From assembly GCA_900012615.1 (NCBI GenBank), contig LT009757.1, positions 1,705,851 through 1,769,850 on the forward strand: a stretch of 64,000 bases of DNA, written 5' to 3'. Shown here one piece after another: positions 16,280 to 25,160 of the stretch. Source of the stretch: Agrobacterium genomosp. 13 str. CFBP 6927 (GTDB taxonomy: Bacteria > Pseudomonadota > Alphaproteobacteria > Rhizobiales > Rhizobiaceae). Every line of letters starts with the position of its first letter. The first letter of the stretch is position 1. Under the pieces are notes generated by a model that did no database searches, was not told the DNA's origin, and saw only the letters and a list, made by a program, of their open reading frames with translations. Position numbers and translations under genes: made by a program.

Positions 16280-17017
16280 ATGCTGCGAACAGAAATACTG
16301 AGCTGCCTTTTTGAACAATCGACACCCGTCGGTTCCCGTTCATTTTTTCAGCGAAAACGGCGCGGCGATCTTCTGCTTGCCGAGCTTCTGGAGCCGCGCC
16401 GCATCGAGAGCGTACTGAGGAACTATGGTCGTCGACATGGGCGCGAGCCGCTCCGTGAAGCAGTCGCAAGTGAGTGGTCCAAACGGTATTTCGCTTCGAT
16501 TGTGAAGCCAGCGGTCGCTGCGGCGATCCTGGTCGACTGGCGGCTGCCGCTCACGCTGGATGAGATAGGCCTTGATGTGAGTGATGATGGTGACATCGTT
16601 TCGGTGCGCCTCTCGTCTTTTGGTCGGCCTGTTGCTGCAGCGTCGCCGGAAGAGCGCTTCGATTTTCTGATCAGGGACAATCTGTCCGTGGTCGTGAATG
16701 CGATCGCCAATGCCAGCGGCCTTTCACGGAACGTCCTGTGGAGCAATGCCGGCAACATGTTCGAGGGAACCGCACGCAGTTGCGAGGCGCTTTTGCAGTC
16801 CAGAACAAGTGGCCTCGATCACGCCTTCGAAATTCTCAAGACAGAGCTTTTGTCTGACGGCGCGCGTAACCCGCTCTTTCGGCCTATTATCTATCCCGTG
16901 GAAGGCGGCCAGCCCAAACGCAGGCGCCGGGTATGCTGTGTGCGCTATCTTCTGGATGCGCTCGATTATTGCGCTACATGCCCCGTTCCAGAGAGATGTA
17001 AATCCAGTCAGAACTGA
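16280..17017 (+). CDS. fhuF: FhuF-like siderophore-iron reductase ([2Fe-2S])
   Basis: 245 residues if started at the ATG at 16280; an ATG at 16238, inside the fhuD end, would add 14. The C terminus carries the FhuF cluster motif C-C-x10-C-x2-C (CC at 219-220, C231, C234), which binds an unusual [2Fe-2S] centre. FhuF reduces ferric hydroxamate in the cytoplasm to free Fe(II). Middle portions match the ferric reductase-like family (SLTLDEIGLD, NVLWSNAGNMFEG). It is the last gene of the receptor-fhuD-fhuF string. Confidence 0.88.
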   Translation: MLRTEILSCLFEQSTPVGSRSFFQRKRRGDLLLAELLEPRRIESVLRNYGRRHGREPLREAVASEWSKRYFASIVKPAVAAAILVDWRLPLTLDEIGLDVSDDGDIVSVRLSSFGRPVAAASPEERFDFLIRDNLSVVVNAIANASGLSRNVLWSNAGNMFEGTARSCEALLQSRTSGLDHAFEILKTELLSDGARNPLFRPIIYPVEGGQPKRRRRVCCVRYLLDALDYCATCPVPERCKSSQN

Positions 17018-17242
17018 CGCTTGAAGCCTCTATGATCACTTGCTTGGCGAAGGATATGCGGCGCTCATTTTTTAACCGATGGGCGCTCAATCCGATCTAC
17101 CACTTTTTTACTGAAATACGGTATCTTGTCATCCGGCCTCGGTTGGCGTACTCGAAACCGATAAAAGACCCTGTGCCTATTAACAATACGGTGCGGTGGC
17201 GCTGCGTTTCGGCGCCATACACCTCATGACGTTGGGATTGCG
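17018..17242. other. intergenic region upstream of aconitase B
   Basis: 225 bases with AT-rich stretches and a small inverted repeat, TGGCGC (17197-17202) and GCGCCA (17212-17217), about 25-45 bases before acnB. It probably holds the acnB promoter, but no confident -35/-10 pair was chosen. A 65-codon frame here does not look coding. Confidence 0.4.
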
Positions 17243-20032
17243 ATGAACCTTTACTTGGATTACCTGGCTGAGATCAAAAGCAGAGAAAATCAAGGGCTAG
17301 CTCCCAAACCGATCGATGACGGCGGACTGACCGGCGAAATCATTGAACTGATCAAGGATGCCGGTAACGAGCATCGGGCGGATGCCCTCAAATTCTTCAT
17401 TTACAACACCTTGCCCGGCACCACGAGCGCCGCGGGCGTCAAGGCTGCCTTCCTGAAACAGATTATTCTGGCTGAAGTGGTGGTCCCCGAGATCACGCCG
17501 ACTTTCGCCCTCGAATTGCTGTCGCATATGAAGGGCGGCCCGTCTGTCGAAGTGCTGCTGGACGTTGCCCTTGGCAATGACGCTGCGCTCGCCACGCAGG
17601 CCGGTGACGTGCTGAAGACGCAGGTCTTCCTTTATGACGCCGACATGTTCCGGCTGCGCGATGCCTTCAAGGCTGGCAATGCCGTCGCGAAGGGCGTTCT
17701 GGAAAGCTATGCGAAGGCCGAGTTCTTCACCAAGCTTCCGGATGTCGAAGATGAGATCAAGGTCGTGACCTTCATCGCCGCCGAAGGCGATATCTCGACC
17801 GACCTTCTCTCCCCCGGCAACCAGGCGCATTCCCGTTCGGACCGCGAATTGCACGGTCAGTGTATGATCACGCCTGAAGCGCAGGCGGAAATCGTTGCGC
17901 TGCAAAAGCAGCACCCGGACAAGCGGGTGATGATGATCGCCGAAAAGGGCACGATGGGCGTCGGCTCGTCGCGCATGTCCGGCGTGAACAACGTGGCGCT
18001 GTGGACCGGCAAACAGGCCAGCCCCTATGTGCCTTTCGTCAACTTCGCCCCCGTCGTCGCTGGCACCAACGGCATCTCGCCGATCTTCGCAACCACCGTC
18101 GACGTCACCGGCGGTATCGGCATCAACCTGAAGAACTGGGTGAAGAAGACCGGTGAAGACGGCAAGCCGATCCTCAACAATGATGGTAACCCGATCCTCG
18201 AGCAGAAATATTCGGTCGAGACCGGCACCGTCCTCAAGATCGATGCCAAGAACAAGAAGCTGTGCGACGAGAACGGCAAGGAACTGGTCGATGTCGCCGC
18301 CGCCTTCACGCCCCAGAAGATGGAGTTCATGAAGGCCGGCAGCTCCTACGCCATCGTCTTCGGCAAGAAGCTCCAGACATTTGCCGCCCAGACCCTCGGT
18401 GTCGAACCGACTCCGGTCTTTGCCCCGAACAAGGAAATTTCGATCGAAGGTCAGGGTCTCACCGCAGTCGAGAAGATCTTCAACCGCAACGCCGTCGGCG
18501 TGACCCCGGGCAAGGTGCTGCACGCGGGCTCGGACGTTCGCGTGACGGTCAACATCGTCGGTTCGCAGGACACGACCGGCCTGATGACCGCCCAGGAACT
18601 TGAGGCGATGGCGGCCACCGTCATCTCGCCGCTCGTGGATGGCGCCTACCAGTCGGGCTGCCACACCGCATCCGTCTGGGACAAGAAGGCCCAGGTGAAC
18701 ATTCCGAAACTCATGTCCTTCATGAACAATTTCGGCGTTATCACCGCCCGCGACCCGAAGGGCGTCTATCATTCGATGACGGACGTGATCCACAAGGTGC
18801 TGAACGACATCACCGTGGATGACTGGGCGATCATCATCGGCGGCGACAGCCATACCCGCATGTCCAAGGGTGTGGCCTTCGGCGCCGACTCCGGCACCGT
18901 GGCGCTGGCGCTCGCCACCGGCGAGGCAACGATGCCGATCCCGCAATCGGTCAAGGTGACCTTCAAGGGCACGATGCGGCCGCACATGGACTTCCGCGAC
19001 GTGGTCCATGCCACCCAGGCGCAGATGCTCAAGCAATGTGGCGACAACGTCTTCCAGGGACGTATCATCGAAGTCCACATCGGCACCCTGCTCGCCGACC
19101 AGGCCTTCACCTTTACCGACTGGACGGCTGAGATGAAGGCCAAGGCCTCGATCTGCATTTCGCAGGACGAGACGCTGATCGAGTCTCTGGAAATCGCCAA
19201 GGCGCGCATTCAGATCATGATCGACAAGGGCATGGACAATGCCGTCGGGACGCTGAAGGGCCTGATCGCCAAGGCGGATGCGCGCATCGCCGAAATCCGC
19301 TCGGGCGAAAAACCCGCTTTGACGCCCGATGCCAACGCGAAATATTTCGCCGAGGTTGTGGTGGATCTGGACGTGATCGACGAACCGATGATCGCCGACC
19401 CCGACGTGAACAATGCCGATGTATCGCGGCGCTATACCCATGACACGATCCGCCCGGTTTCGTATTATGGTGGCACCAAGAAAGTCGACCTCGGCTTCGT
19501 TGGCTCGTGCATGGTGCACAAGGGCGACATGAAGATCGTCGCGCAAATGCTCAAGAACATCGAGAAGAGCGAAGGCAAGGTCGAGTTCAAGGCGCCGCTG
19601 GTCGTCGCTGCCCCGACCTATAACATCATCGATGAGCTGAAGGCCGAAGGTGATTGGGAAATCCTGCAGAAATATTCGGGCTTCGAGTTCGATGATCTGA
19701 AGCCCAAGACCACCAACCGTACCGAGTATGAGAATATCCTCTACCTCGAGCGTCCGGGCTGCAACCTTTGCATGGGTAACCAGGAAAAGGCGGAGAAGGG
19801 TGACACGGTTCTCGCCACCTCCACCCGCCTGTTCCAGGGCCGCGTTGTTGAAGACACCGCCGAGAAGAAGGGTGAATCGTTGCTGGCTTCCACACCGGTG
19901 GTCGTGCTTTCGGCGATCCTTGGCCGCACGCCCAGCATGGACGAGTACTTGAGCGCCGTCGACGGAATAGACCTGACAAAGTTCGCGCCGCCGAAAACTA
20001 CTCCAATCGATTCCCTGTCCGTCCATTACTAA
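17243..20032 (+). CDS. acnB: aconitate hydratase B (bifunctional aconitase / 2-methylisocitrate dehydratase)
   Basis: 929 residues, the usual AcnB length (E. coli ~865) plus an insertion around residues 290-360. The N-terminal ~160 residues are the helical AcnB-specific HEAT-like domain; the mobile swivel domain comes next and then the catalytic core. The [4Fe-4S] ligands are seen as GSCMVH near residue 755 and PGCNLCMGNQ near 838, and GGDSHTRMSKG is the active-site loop. It isomerises citrate to isocitrate in the TCA cycle. Codon use is strongly biased, consistent with high expression. It is monocistronic, followed by a hairpin at 20053-20085. Confidence 0.96.
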   Translation: MNLYLDYLAEIKSRENQGLAPKPIDDGGLTGEIIELIKDAGNEHRADALKFFIYNTLPGTTSAAGVKAAFLKQIILAEVVVPEITPTFALELLSHMKGGPSVEVLLDVALGNDAALATQAGDVLKTQVFLYDADMFRLRDAFKAGNAVAKGVLESYAKAEFFTKLPDVEDEIKVVTFIAAEGDISTDLLSPGNQAHSRSDRELHGQCMITPEAQAEIVALQKQHPDKRVMMIAEKGTMGVGSSRMSGVNNVALWTGKQASPYVPFVNFAPVVAGTNGISPIFATTVDVTGGIGINLKNWVKKTGEDGKPILNNDGNPILEQKYSVETGTVLKIDAKNKKLCDENGKELVDVAAAFTPQKMEFMKAGSSYAIVFGKKLQTFAAQTLGVEPTPVFAPNKEISIEGQGLTAVEKIFNRNAVGVTPGKVLHAGSDVRVTVNIVGSQDTTGLMTAQELEAMAATVISPLVDGAYQSGCHTASVWDKKAQVNIPKLMSFMNNFGVITARDPKGVYHSMTDVIHKVLNDITVDDWAIIIGGDSHTRMSKGVAFGADSGTVALALATGEATMPIPQSVKVTFKGTMRPHMDFRDVVHATQAQMLKQCGDNVFQGRIIEVHIGTLLADQAFTFTDWTAEMKAKASICISQDETLIESLEIAKARIQIMIDKGMDNAVGTLKGLIAKADARIAEIRSGEKPALTPDANAKYFAEVVVDLDVIDEPMIADPDVNNADVSRRYTHDTIRPVSYYGGTKKVDLGFVGSCMVHKGDMKIVAQMLKNIEKSEGKVEFKAPLVVAAPTYNIIDELKAEGDWEILQKYSGFEFDDLKPKTTNRTEYENILYLERPGCNLCMGNQEKAEKGDTVLATSTRLFQGRVVEDTAEKKGESLLASTPVVVLSAILGRTPSMDEYLSAVDGIDLTKFAPPKTTPIDSLSVHY

Positions 20033-20052
20033 AGGTCTGACCTTTGAATATT

Positions 20053-20085
20053 GTGCACCGCGATGGCCTCGCCTTCGCGGTGCAC
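20053..20085 (+). terminator. hairpin terminator after acnB
   Basis: GTGCACCGCGA (20053-20063) and TCGCGGTGCAC (20075-20085) form a perfect 11-bp stem with an 11-base loop, 20 bases after the acnB stop. Only a weak T-rich tail follows, so efficiency is uncertain. Confidence 0.65.
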
Positions 20086-20272
20086 TGTAAAGTCATCTTA
20101 ATCCTTCCCATTCATTGCCTTGAAGGGTTCTGATTACTGTCAAATATTTGCAAAATGCCCTGATCAACGAGAAATTGCAGCGACACATAACTTCTGATTA
20201 ATACGCCTGCGGCAGAATAGCAGTGATATTACTATTCTCGATTAAACGCCTGTCCGGCAAGAAGCGTCGATC

Positions 20273-21397
20273 ATGCCTCAGATACGTTCATTTATTGCGG
20301 ACGATCTTGTGTCCGTGGCCGACATGTTTCACCGTGTTTTACGGAAGAAGGATGGCGCCGCGACGGATGATCTGACCTCATATCTGCGCGCGCTTTTCCT
20401 CGACGGTTCAAACACAAATCCGGATATCTGCTCCAAGGTCCATGTGCTCGATGACGGGCGCGTGTCCGGATTTCTGGGCGTATTGCCCATGATGATGGAA
20501 CTCGGCGACCGGAACATTCAGGCTGTCGTCTGCTCCTCCTTTGTCGCCGAGGATCGCGAGACTGATCCTTTTGCCGGCGCGCGTTTGCTGCGCGAGGTTC
20601 TGGCGGGTCCGCAGGAGCTGACCTTCGGTGAGACGATCAATGACGTTTCCACCGAAATGTGGAAGACGATGCGTGGCCACCTGCTTTCCACCTACAGTCT
20701 TGACTGGTTGCGGATATTGCGCCCGGCTTCATTCGCAACGGAACTTTCTGCGACCCGTATTTCAGGCGCTTTCCGCGCGCTGGCGCCCATCAGCACGATG
20801 ATCGACCGGACCATTTCGGCGCGCGGCCACGGACGCGCCTTGTCCTATTATGCATCACATCCGGACAAGGTGGACAGTTTTACCGATGAAGAGGCGAGTG
20901 ATGCCGAATTCGCCCATCTGGCTCTCGAACTCATCGGGCACTTCTCGCTCCGTCCGGTATGGAGCGAGGAAGGCCTGCTGACCATGCTCCAGCATGCCAG
21001 GCGCAAACGTCTGCATGGTGAGCCGGTGCAGCGGATCGTGCGGGCCCGGGGCGGCAGGGCGGTGGGTCTTTTCCTCTACCACGGCAATCCGAAGGGAATT
21101 GGCCGGACGTTGCAGATCATGGCCCTGCCGGGGCAGGAGCAGATCGTTATCGACCGGCTGATCCGCAACGCCTATGAGCGTGGCCTCGTCGCGATCAGGG
21201 GACGCACCCAGCCGGCAATTCTGCAGGCGATGATCGGCAGGAAATGTTCGTTTCTCCACGCGGCATCGACCATCGTGCATTCCCGCGATGCGGAACTCAT
21301 CAAAGCCGCGACGGATGGAAAAGCGTTCTTCAACGGTTTTTCCGGTGAAAGCTGGACACGCCTTATCGGCGACAGTTTCGGACAGGCGGGCGAGTAA
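20273..21397 (+). CDS. GNAT-like acyltransferase family protein, first gene of a five-gene biosynthetic operon
   Basis: 374 residues, no signal peptide or membrane span. The N terminus (IRSFIADDLVSVADMFHRVL) and the following strands around VSGFLGVLPMMMELGDR and VVCSSFVAEDRE resemble a GNAT acetyltransferase entry and core. The second half (LFLYHGNPKGIGRTLQIMALPG) could be a second GNAT-like lobe as in FemAB-type proteins. The stop overlaps the ATG of the amidotransferase (TAATG), so the two are translationally coupled. It might move an acyl or aminoacyl group from the ACP made two genes downstream. The fold assignment is by eye and moderate. The 187 bases upstream, after the acnB hairpin, are AT-rich and probably hold the operon promoter. 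Confidence 0.65.
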   Translation: MPQIRSFIADDLVSVADMFHRVLRKKDGAATDDLTSYLRALFLDGSNTNPDICSKVHVLDDGRVSGFLGVLPMMMELGDRNIQAVVCSSFVAEDRETDPFAGARLLREVLAGPQELTFGETINDVSTEMWKTMRGHLLSTYSLDWLRILRPASFATELSATRISGAFRALAPISTMIDRTISARGHGRALSYYASHPDKVDSFTDEEASDAEFAHLALELIGHFSLRPVWSEEGLLTMLQHARRKRLHGEPVQRIVRARGGRAVGLFLYHGNPKGIGRTLQIMALPGQEQIVIDRLIRNAYERGLVAIRGRTQPAILQAMIGRKCSFLHAASTIVHSRDAELIKAATDGKAFFNGFSGESWTRLIGDSFGQAGE

Positions 21398-23349
21398 TGT
21401 GCGGAATTGCCGGGTTTTATAAACATAACATGCCGGCCGATCGCGCAAACGAGCGCCTTGCGCTGATGGCGTCTTGCCTCAGGCATCGCGGTCCAGATGC
21501 GCATGGAACCCTGCTGCGCGGGGATGTCGGACTTGCCCATGCCCGGCTGGCCATTGTCGGCATCGCCGATGGCGCGCAACCCATGCGTACGGTGGAAGAT
21601 GAGCTCGCCGTCTCCTTTAACGGTGAAATCTTCAACCATGTCGAATTGCGCGAAACGCTGTCCGCGCGCGGCCATGCCTTCCGCACACATTCCGACACCG
21701 AAGTCATCCTGCATCTTTATCGCGAGAAGGGCCTGGATTGCCTCACCGAATTCAACGGTGATTTCGCCTTCGCCCTTCATGATGCCCGCAGCGACACGCT
21801 GGTGCTTGCCCGCGACCGGATGGGTGTGCGGCCGCTTTATTATACATGGCACCAGGGCACGTTCTATTTCGCATCCGAGATCGGGGCGCTTCTGGCTCTG
21901 CCGGGAATGACGGCCGAAATCGATCCGGTGGCGCTGGATCAGATTTTCACCTTCTGGTTTCCGGTGCCGCCGCGCACCGCCTTTCGCGGTATCCACGAGT
22001 TGCCGCCCGGCCATATGATGGTTCTCCGCGACGGCGTGTCCACCGAGCGGCGCTGGTGGCAGCTTTCCTATCCTGACGCCAAGGATGCGGCGCCGGCCGC
22101 AGAGTTTGAAACCCAGGTGGAGGAATTGACGGCGCTGCTGGCCGACGCGACGCGGATCCGGCTGCGCGCCGACGTGCCGGTTGGCTCCTATCTGTCGGGC
22201 GGGCTGGACTCTTCCCTTGTTTCGGCCCTCGCCGCAAAAAATGTCCGCCAGGGCTTGCGCACCTTTTCTCTTGCGTTCGAAAGCGCGGAGCACGACGAAC
22301 GTGTCTGGCAGAAAGCGATGAGCCAGCATCTCGGCGTCGCATCCGAGACCACGGAATGCTCGACTGAGGACATAGCGCAATACATGCCGCAGGTCATGGA
22401 CCATGTGCAGACGCCCGTTCTTCGCACCGCGCCGGTGCCGCTTTACCTGCTTTCCCGGCTTGTGCGCGAACGCGGCATGAAGGTGGTGCTGACGGGCGAG
22501 GGCGCCGACGAGCTGTTCGCCGGCTACGACATTTTCCGCGAGGCGCGTGTAAGGCGGTTTTGCAGCCGCCAGCCGCAATCCTCCCGCCGCCCGAAACTGT
22601 TCCAGCGGCTATATCCCTATCTGCCGGGGCTGAAACAGCAGACGCCGGATTATCTGGCCCGCTTCTTCTCCTTCGGCGCTGAAGCCTCCGACGAACCGCT
22701 GTTTTCCCACCGGCCCCGCCTGCGCTCGACAGCGGCGGCGAAAATCTTCTTTTCCGCCGAATTGAGGGATGCGTTGGGTGATTATGATGCGGCGGCTGAC
22801 CTTGCCGCGCAATTGCCGGAAGATTTCCGCCGCTGGCATCCGCTGCACCAGGCGCAATATCTCGAAACCGCATTTCTTTTGCCCGGCTATATTCTTTCCA
22901 GCCAGGGTGACCGGGTGATGATGGCCAATGGGGTGGAGGGCCGGTTTCCGTTCCTTGATCCCCGTGTGGTGGACTTTGCCGCCGCGCTCCCGCCCGAAGC
23001 GAAACTGCGCGGTCTAAAGGAAAAATACATCCTCAAACGGGCAGCAGCCGAATTGGTGCCCGATGCGATCCTCAATCGGCCCAAGCAGCCCTATCGCGCG
23101 CCGGACGCGGAGGCCTTTGCGGATGCCGGCTATCTCGACACCGTGCTTTCTGCCGATAAACTCAAAGCAGCCGGCCTGTTCAACGCCCAGGCGGTCGAAA
23201 AACTTAAGGGCAAGGTGCGTCAAAAACAGGCGACCGGCTTTCGCGACAACGCTGCCTTCGTCGGAATATTATCAACACAGCTCATACATGCCGCCACGGC
23301 TTCGAATTCCTCAACACCATCGCAAAATATTGAAGGAAGCTCCAAATGA
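21397..23349 (+). CDS. AsnB-like glutamine-dependent amidotransferase (asparagine synthase family)
   Basis: 650 residues. Cys2 (MCGIAGF) is the nucleophile of the class II glutaminase domain, residues 1-210, with RHRGPDAHG, SFNGEIFNH and SDTEVIL motifs. The synthetase domain follows with the PP-loop LSGGLDSS at 266-273 and GEGADELFAGY near 367, so both half-reactions should work. Length and the ACP/ligase neighbours fit amidotransferases of specialised clusters more than housekeeping AsnB (~555). It probably adenylates a carboxylate and amidates it with glutamine-derived ammonia. The 3' end overlaps the ACP gene by four bases. Confidence 0.9.
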   Translation: MCGIAGFYKHNMPADRANERLALMASCLRHRGPDAHGTLLRGDVGLAHARLAIVGIADGAQPMRTVEDELAVSFNGEIFNHVELRETLSARGHAFRTHSDTEVILHLYREKGLDCLTEFNGDFAFALHDARSDTLVLARDRMGVRPLYYTWHQGTFYFASEIGALLALPGMTAEIDPVALDQIFTFWFPVPPRTAFRGIHELPPGHMMVLRDGVSTERRWWQLSYPDAKDAAPAAEFETQVEELTALLADATRIRLRADVPVGSYLSGGLDSSLVSALAAKNVRQGLRTFSLAFESAEHDERVWQKAMSQHLGVASETTECSTEDIAQYMPQVMDHVQTPVLRTAPVPLYLLSRLVRERGMKVVLTGEGADELFAGYDIFREARVRRFCSRQPQSSRRPKLFQRLYPYLPGLKQQTPDYLARFFSFGAEASDEPLFSHRPRLRSTAAAKIFFSAELRDALGDYDAAADLAAQLPEDFRRWHPLHQAQYLETAFLLPGYILSSQGDRVMMANGVEGRFPFLDPRVVDFAAALPPEAKLRGLKEKYILKRAAAELVPDAILNRPKQPYRAPDAEAFADAGYLDTVLSADKLKAAGLFNAQAVEKLKGKVRQKQATGFRDNAAFVGILSTQLIHAATASNSSTPSQNIEGSSK

Positions 23350-23609
23350 CCACTGAAAGCACCGGCACGAAAGCCGAAATTCGCGGTTTCATTATCGAAA
23401 ACTTTCTGTTCGGTGACGATAGCCGGCCGTTTGGCGACGATCTTTCGCTGATCGACAATGACATGGTCGATTCCACCGGGATTCTGGAATTGGTAAGCTT
23501 CATCGAGGAACGTTATGGCATCCGTGTTGCCGATGCGGATCTCGTGCCGGCCAATCTCGACACGATCGATAACATCGCCGCCTTCATCGGTCGCAAGCAG
23601 ACCGTCTGA
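23346..23609 (+). CDS. stand-alone acyl carrier protein
   Basis: 87 residues, acidic, helical. VDSTGILELV places the phosphopantetheine attachment serine at residue 43 in a D-S-T context (D-S-L in the classical motif). It overlaps the amidotransferase gene by ATGA and precedes the AMP-forming ligase by 18 bases. An ACP directly before an AMP-dependent ligase, with no ketosynthase nearby, suggests that an acid is activated and held on this carrier rather than elongated. It needs a phosphopantetheinyl transferase encoded elsewhere. Confidence 0.87.
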   Translation: MTTESTGTKAEIRGFIIENFLFGDDSRPFGDDLSLIDNDMVDSTGILELVSFIEERYGIRVADADLVPANLDTIDNIAAFIGRKQTV

Positions 23610-23627
23610 GAATTTCGGGAAGCGCCA

Positions 23628-25160
23628 TTGCGTATTGACCACTACCTGCATCGAAGTGCGGAGCGACACCCCGGCAAGACGGCGGTGGTGGCTGGTGAAA
23701 CGCGCCTGAGTTACGGCGAACTCAAGACGATGAGCGAGGCTTTTGCAGCTGCCCTGATCTTTCGTGGTGTGACCCCGGGAGACCGTGTCGTCCTTGTGCT
23801 GGACAATGGCTGGCGCATGGCGGTGGCGATTTTCGGCTGCTGGATGGCGGGCGCTGTCGTCTGCCCGGTCAATCCATCCACGAAGGAAGCCCGCCTTTCG
23901 CAAATTCTGGACAGTTCCACGCCCTTTGCGGTGGTTGCCGAGGCGCGGCTGGAGAAGGTGGTTTCAGATGCCGCCGGTTCTTCCGCGCTGTTGCGTATCG
24001 TTTCCGGCGCTTCGAACGCATCCGGCGATAGTGTCGATTTCGACGCGCTGCTCGAGGAACAGCCCGACGTGCTGCCGCAGAACCTGTCCAAAACGGATCT
24101 GGCGGTGATCATCTATACGTCGGGTTCCACCGGCGAGCCGAAGGGTGTGATGCTGGCGCATGATAATCTCGATGCGGCCGTCCGTTCGATTACATCCTAT
24201 CTCGGCAACACCGCCGACGATATCCTTCTTGGCGTATTGCCGCTTTCATTCGGGTATGGCCTCAATCAGTTACTTTCCAGCGTCGTTGTCGGCGCCACGC
24301 TGGTGATCGAGAAATCCTTCGCCTATCCGCATCTGATTTTCGAGCGTATCCGCGAAGAGCGGATTACCGGCTTCGCGCTGGTGCCGACCATGCTCTCCAT
24401 CATGATGCAGACGCGCGATTTGTCGCCAACGCTGTTCGAAAGCCTGCGTTACGCCACCGCCGCCGCCGCACCTTTGCCGACCGTCCACGCCGACTGGCTG
24501 CGCAGCTTTTTGCCGCATCTCCGGCTGTTTTGCATGTATGGCCAGACGGAATGCACCCGCATCAGCTTTCTGCCGCCGGAAGACCTCGACAGGAAGCGCG
24601 GTTCGGTCGGCATCGCCATTCCCGGCACGTCCATCGAGGTGGTCAATGAGGCAGGCGGCAGCGTATCGCCCGGCGTTGCGGGCGAACTCGTCGTCAGCGG
24701 GCCGCATGTGATGCGTGGCTATTGGAGAAACGAGGCGGCAACGGCCCGTGCATTGCGCATTAACGCCGCAACCGGCAGGATGCGTCTCCACACCGGCGAT
24801 CTCTTTACCTGCGATGCCGAAGGTTATTTGACCTTCGTCGCCCGCAAGGACGATATCATCAAGTCGCGCGGTGAAAAGGTTGCGCCGCAGGCGGTCGAGG
24901 CCGTGCTGCAAGCCATGCCGGGCGTATCGGACGCTCTGGTTGTCGGCGTCGCACATGAGGTTTTCGGCCAGGCGATCAAGGCGATCGTCATCGCTCCCGG
25001 TGCGGCGATTACCGAAAAAGACGTCATGCGCCACTGTGCCCGGTATCTGGAAGTCCATATGGTGCCGACACTGGTTGAATTTCGCGATTTCCTGCCGACG
25101 ACGGATACCGGAAAGGTCAGCCGTCGTCTCGCTGCTCAAGATACGGAGAACAATCGATGA
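23628..25160 (+). CDS. AMP-forming acyl-ACP/acyl-CoA ligase
   Basis: 510 residues. The start is a TTG at 23628 with GGGAAG upstream. ANL-superfamily motifs are in order: the P-loop YTSGSTGEPKG near residues 162-173, YGQTECTR near 304, the TGD hinge region HTGDLFTCDAEGY, KDDIIKSRGEKV, and the late catalytic lysine in TDTGKVSRR. It would adenylate a carboxylic acid and load it on the ACP encoded just upstream. The specificity pocket cannot be read by eye. Its stop overlaps the NAD-synthase-like gene by ATGA. Confidence 0.9.
   Translation: MRIDHYLHRSAERHPGKTAVVAGETRLSYGELKTMSEAFAAALIFRGVTPGDRVVLVLDNGWRMAVAIFGCWMAGAVVCPVNPSTKEARLSQILDSSTPFAVVAEARLEKVVSDAAGSSALLRIVSGASNASGDSVDFDALLEEQPDVLPQNLSKTDLAVIIYTSGSTGEPKGVMLAHDNLDAAVRSITSYLGNTADDILLGVLPLSFGYGLNQLLSSVVVGATLVIEKSFAYPHLIFERIREERITGFALVPTMLSIMMQTRDLSPTLFESLRYATAAAAPLPTVHADWLRSFLPHLRLFCMYGQTECTRISFLPPEDLDRKRGSVGIAIPGTSIEVVNEAGGSVSPGVAGELVVSGPHVMRGYWRNEAATARALRINAATGRMRLHTGDLFTCDAEGYLTFVARKDDIIKSRGEKVAPQAVEAVLQAMPGVSDALVVGVAHEVFGQAIKAIVIAPGAAITEKDVMRHCARYLEVHMVPTLVEFRDFLPTTDTGKVSRRLAAQDTENNR

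Noticed and set aside
17032-17229. 65-codon frame between fhuF and acnB
   Set aside because: No ribosome-binding site, no motif, and it covers the probable acnB promoter.
17297-20026. 909-codon open frame antisense to aconitase B
   Set aside because: It mirrors the acnB frame almost end to end. Strong GC-ending codon bias on the plus strand removes stops from this antisense phase, and its His/Asp/Arg-rich translation shows no recognisable domain or ribosome-binding site.
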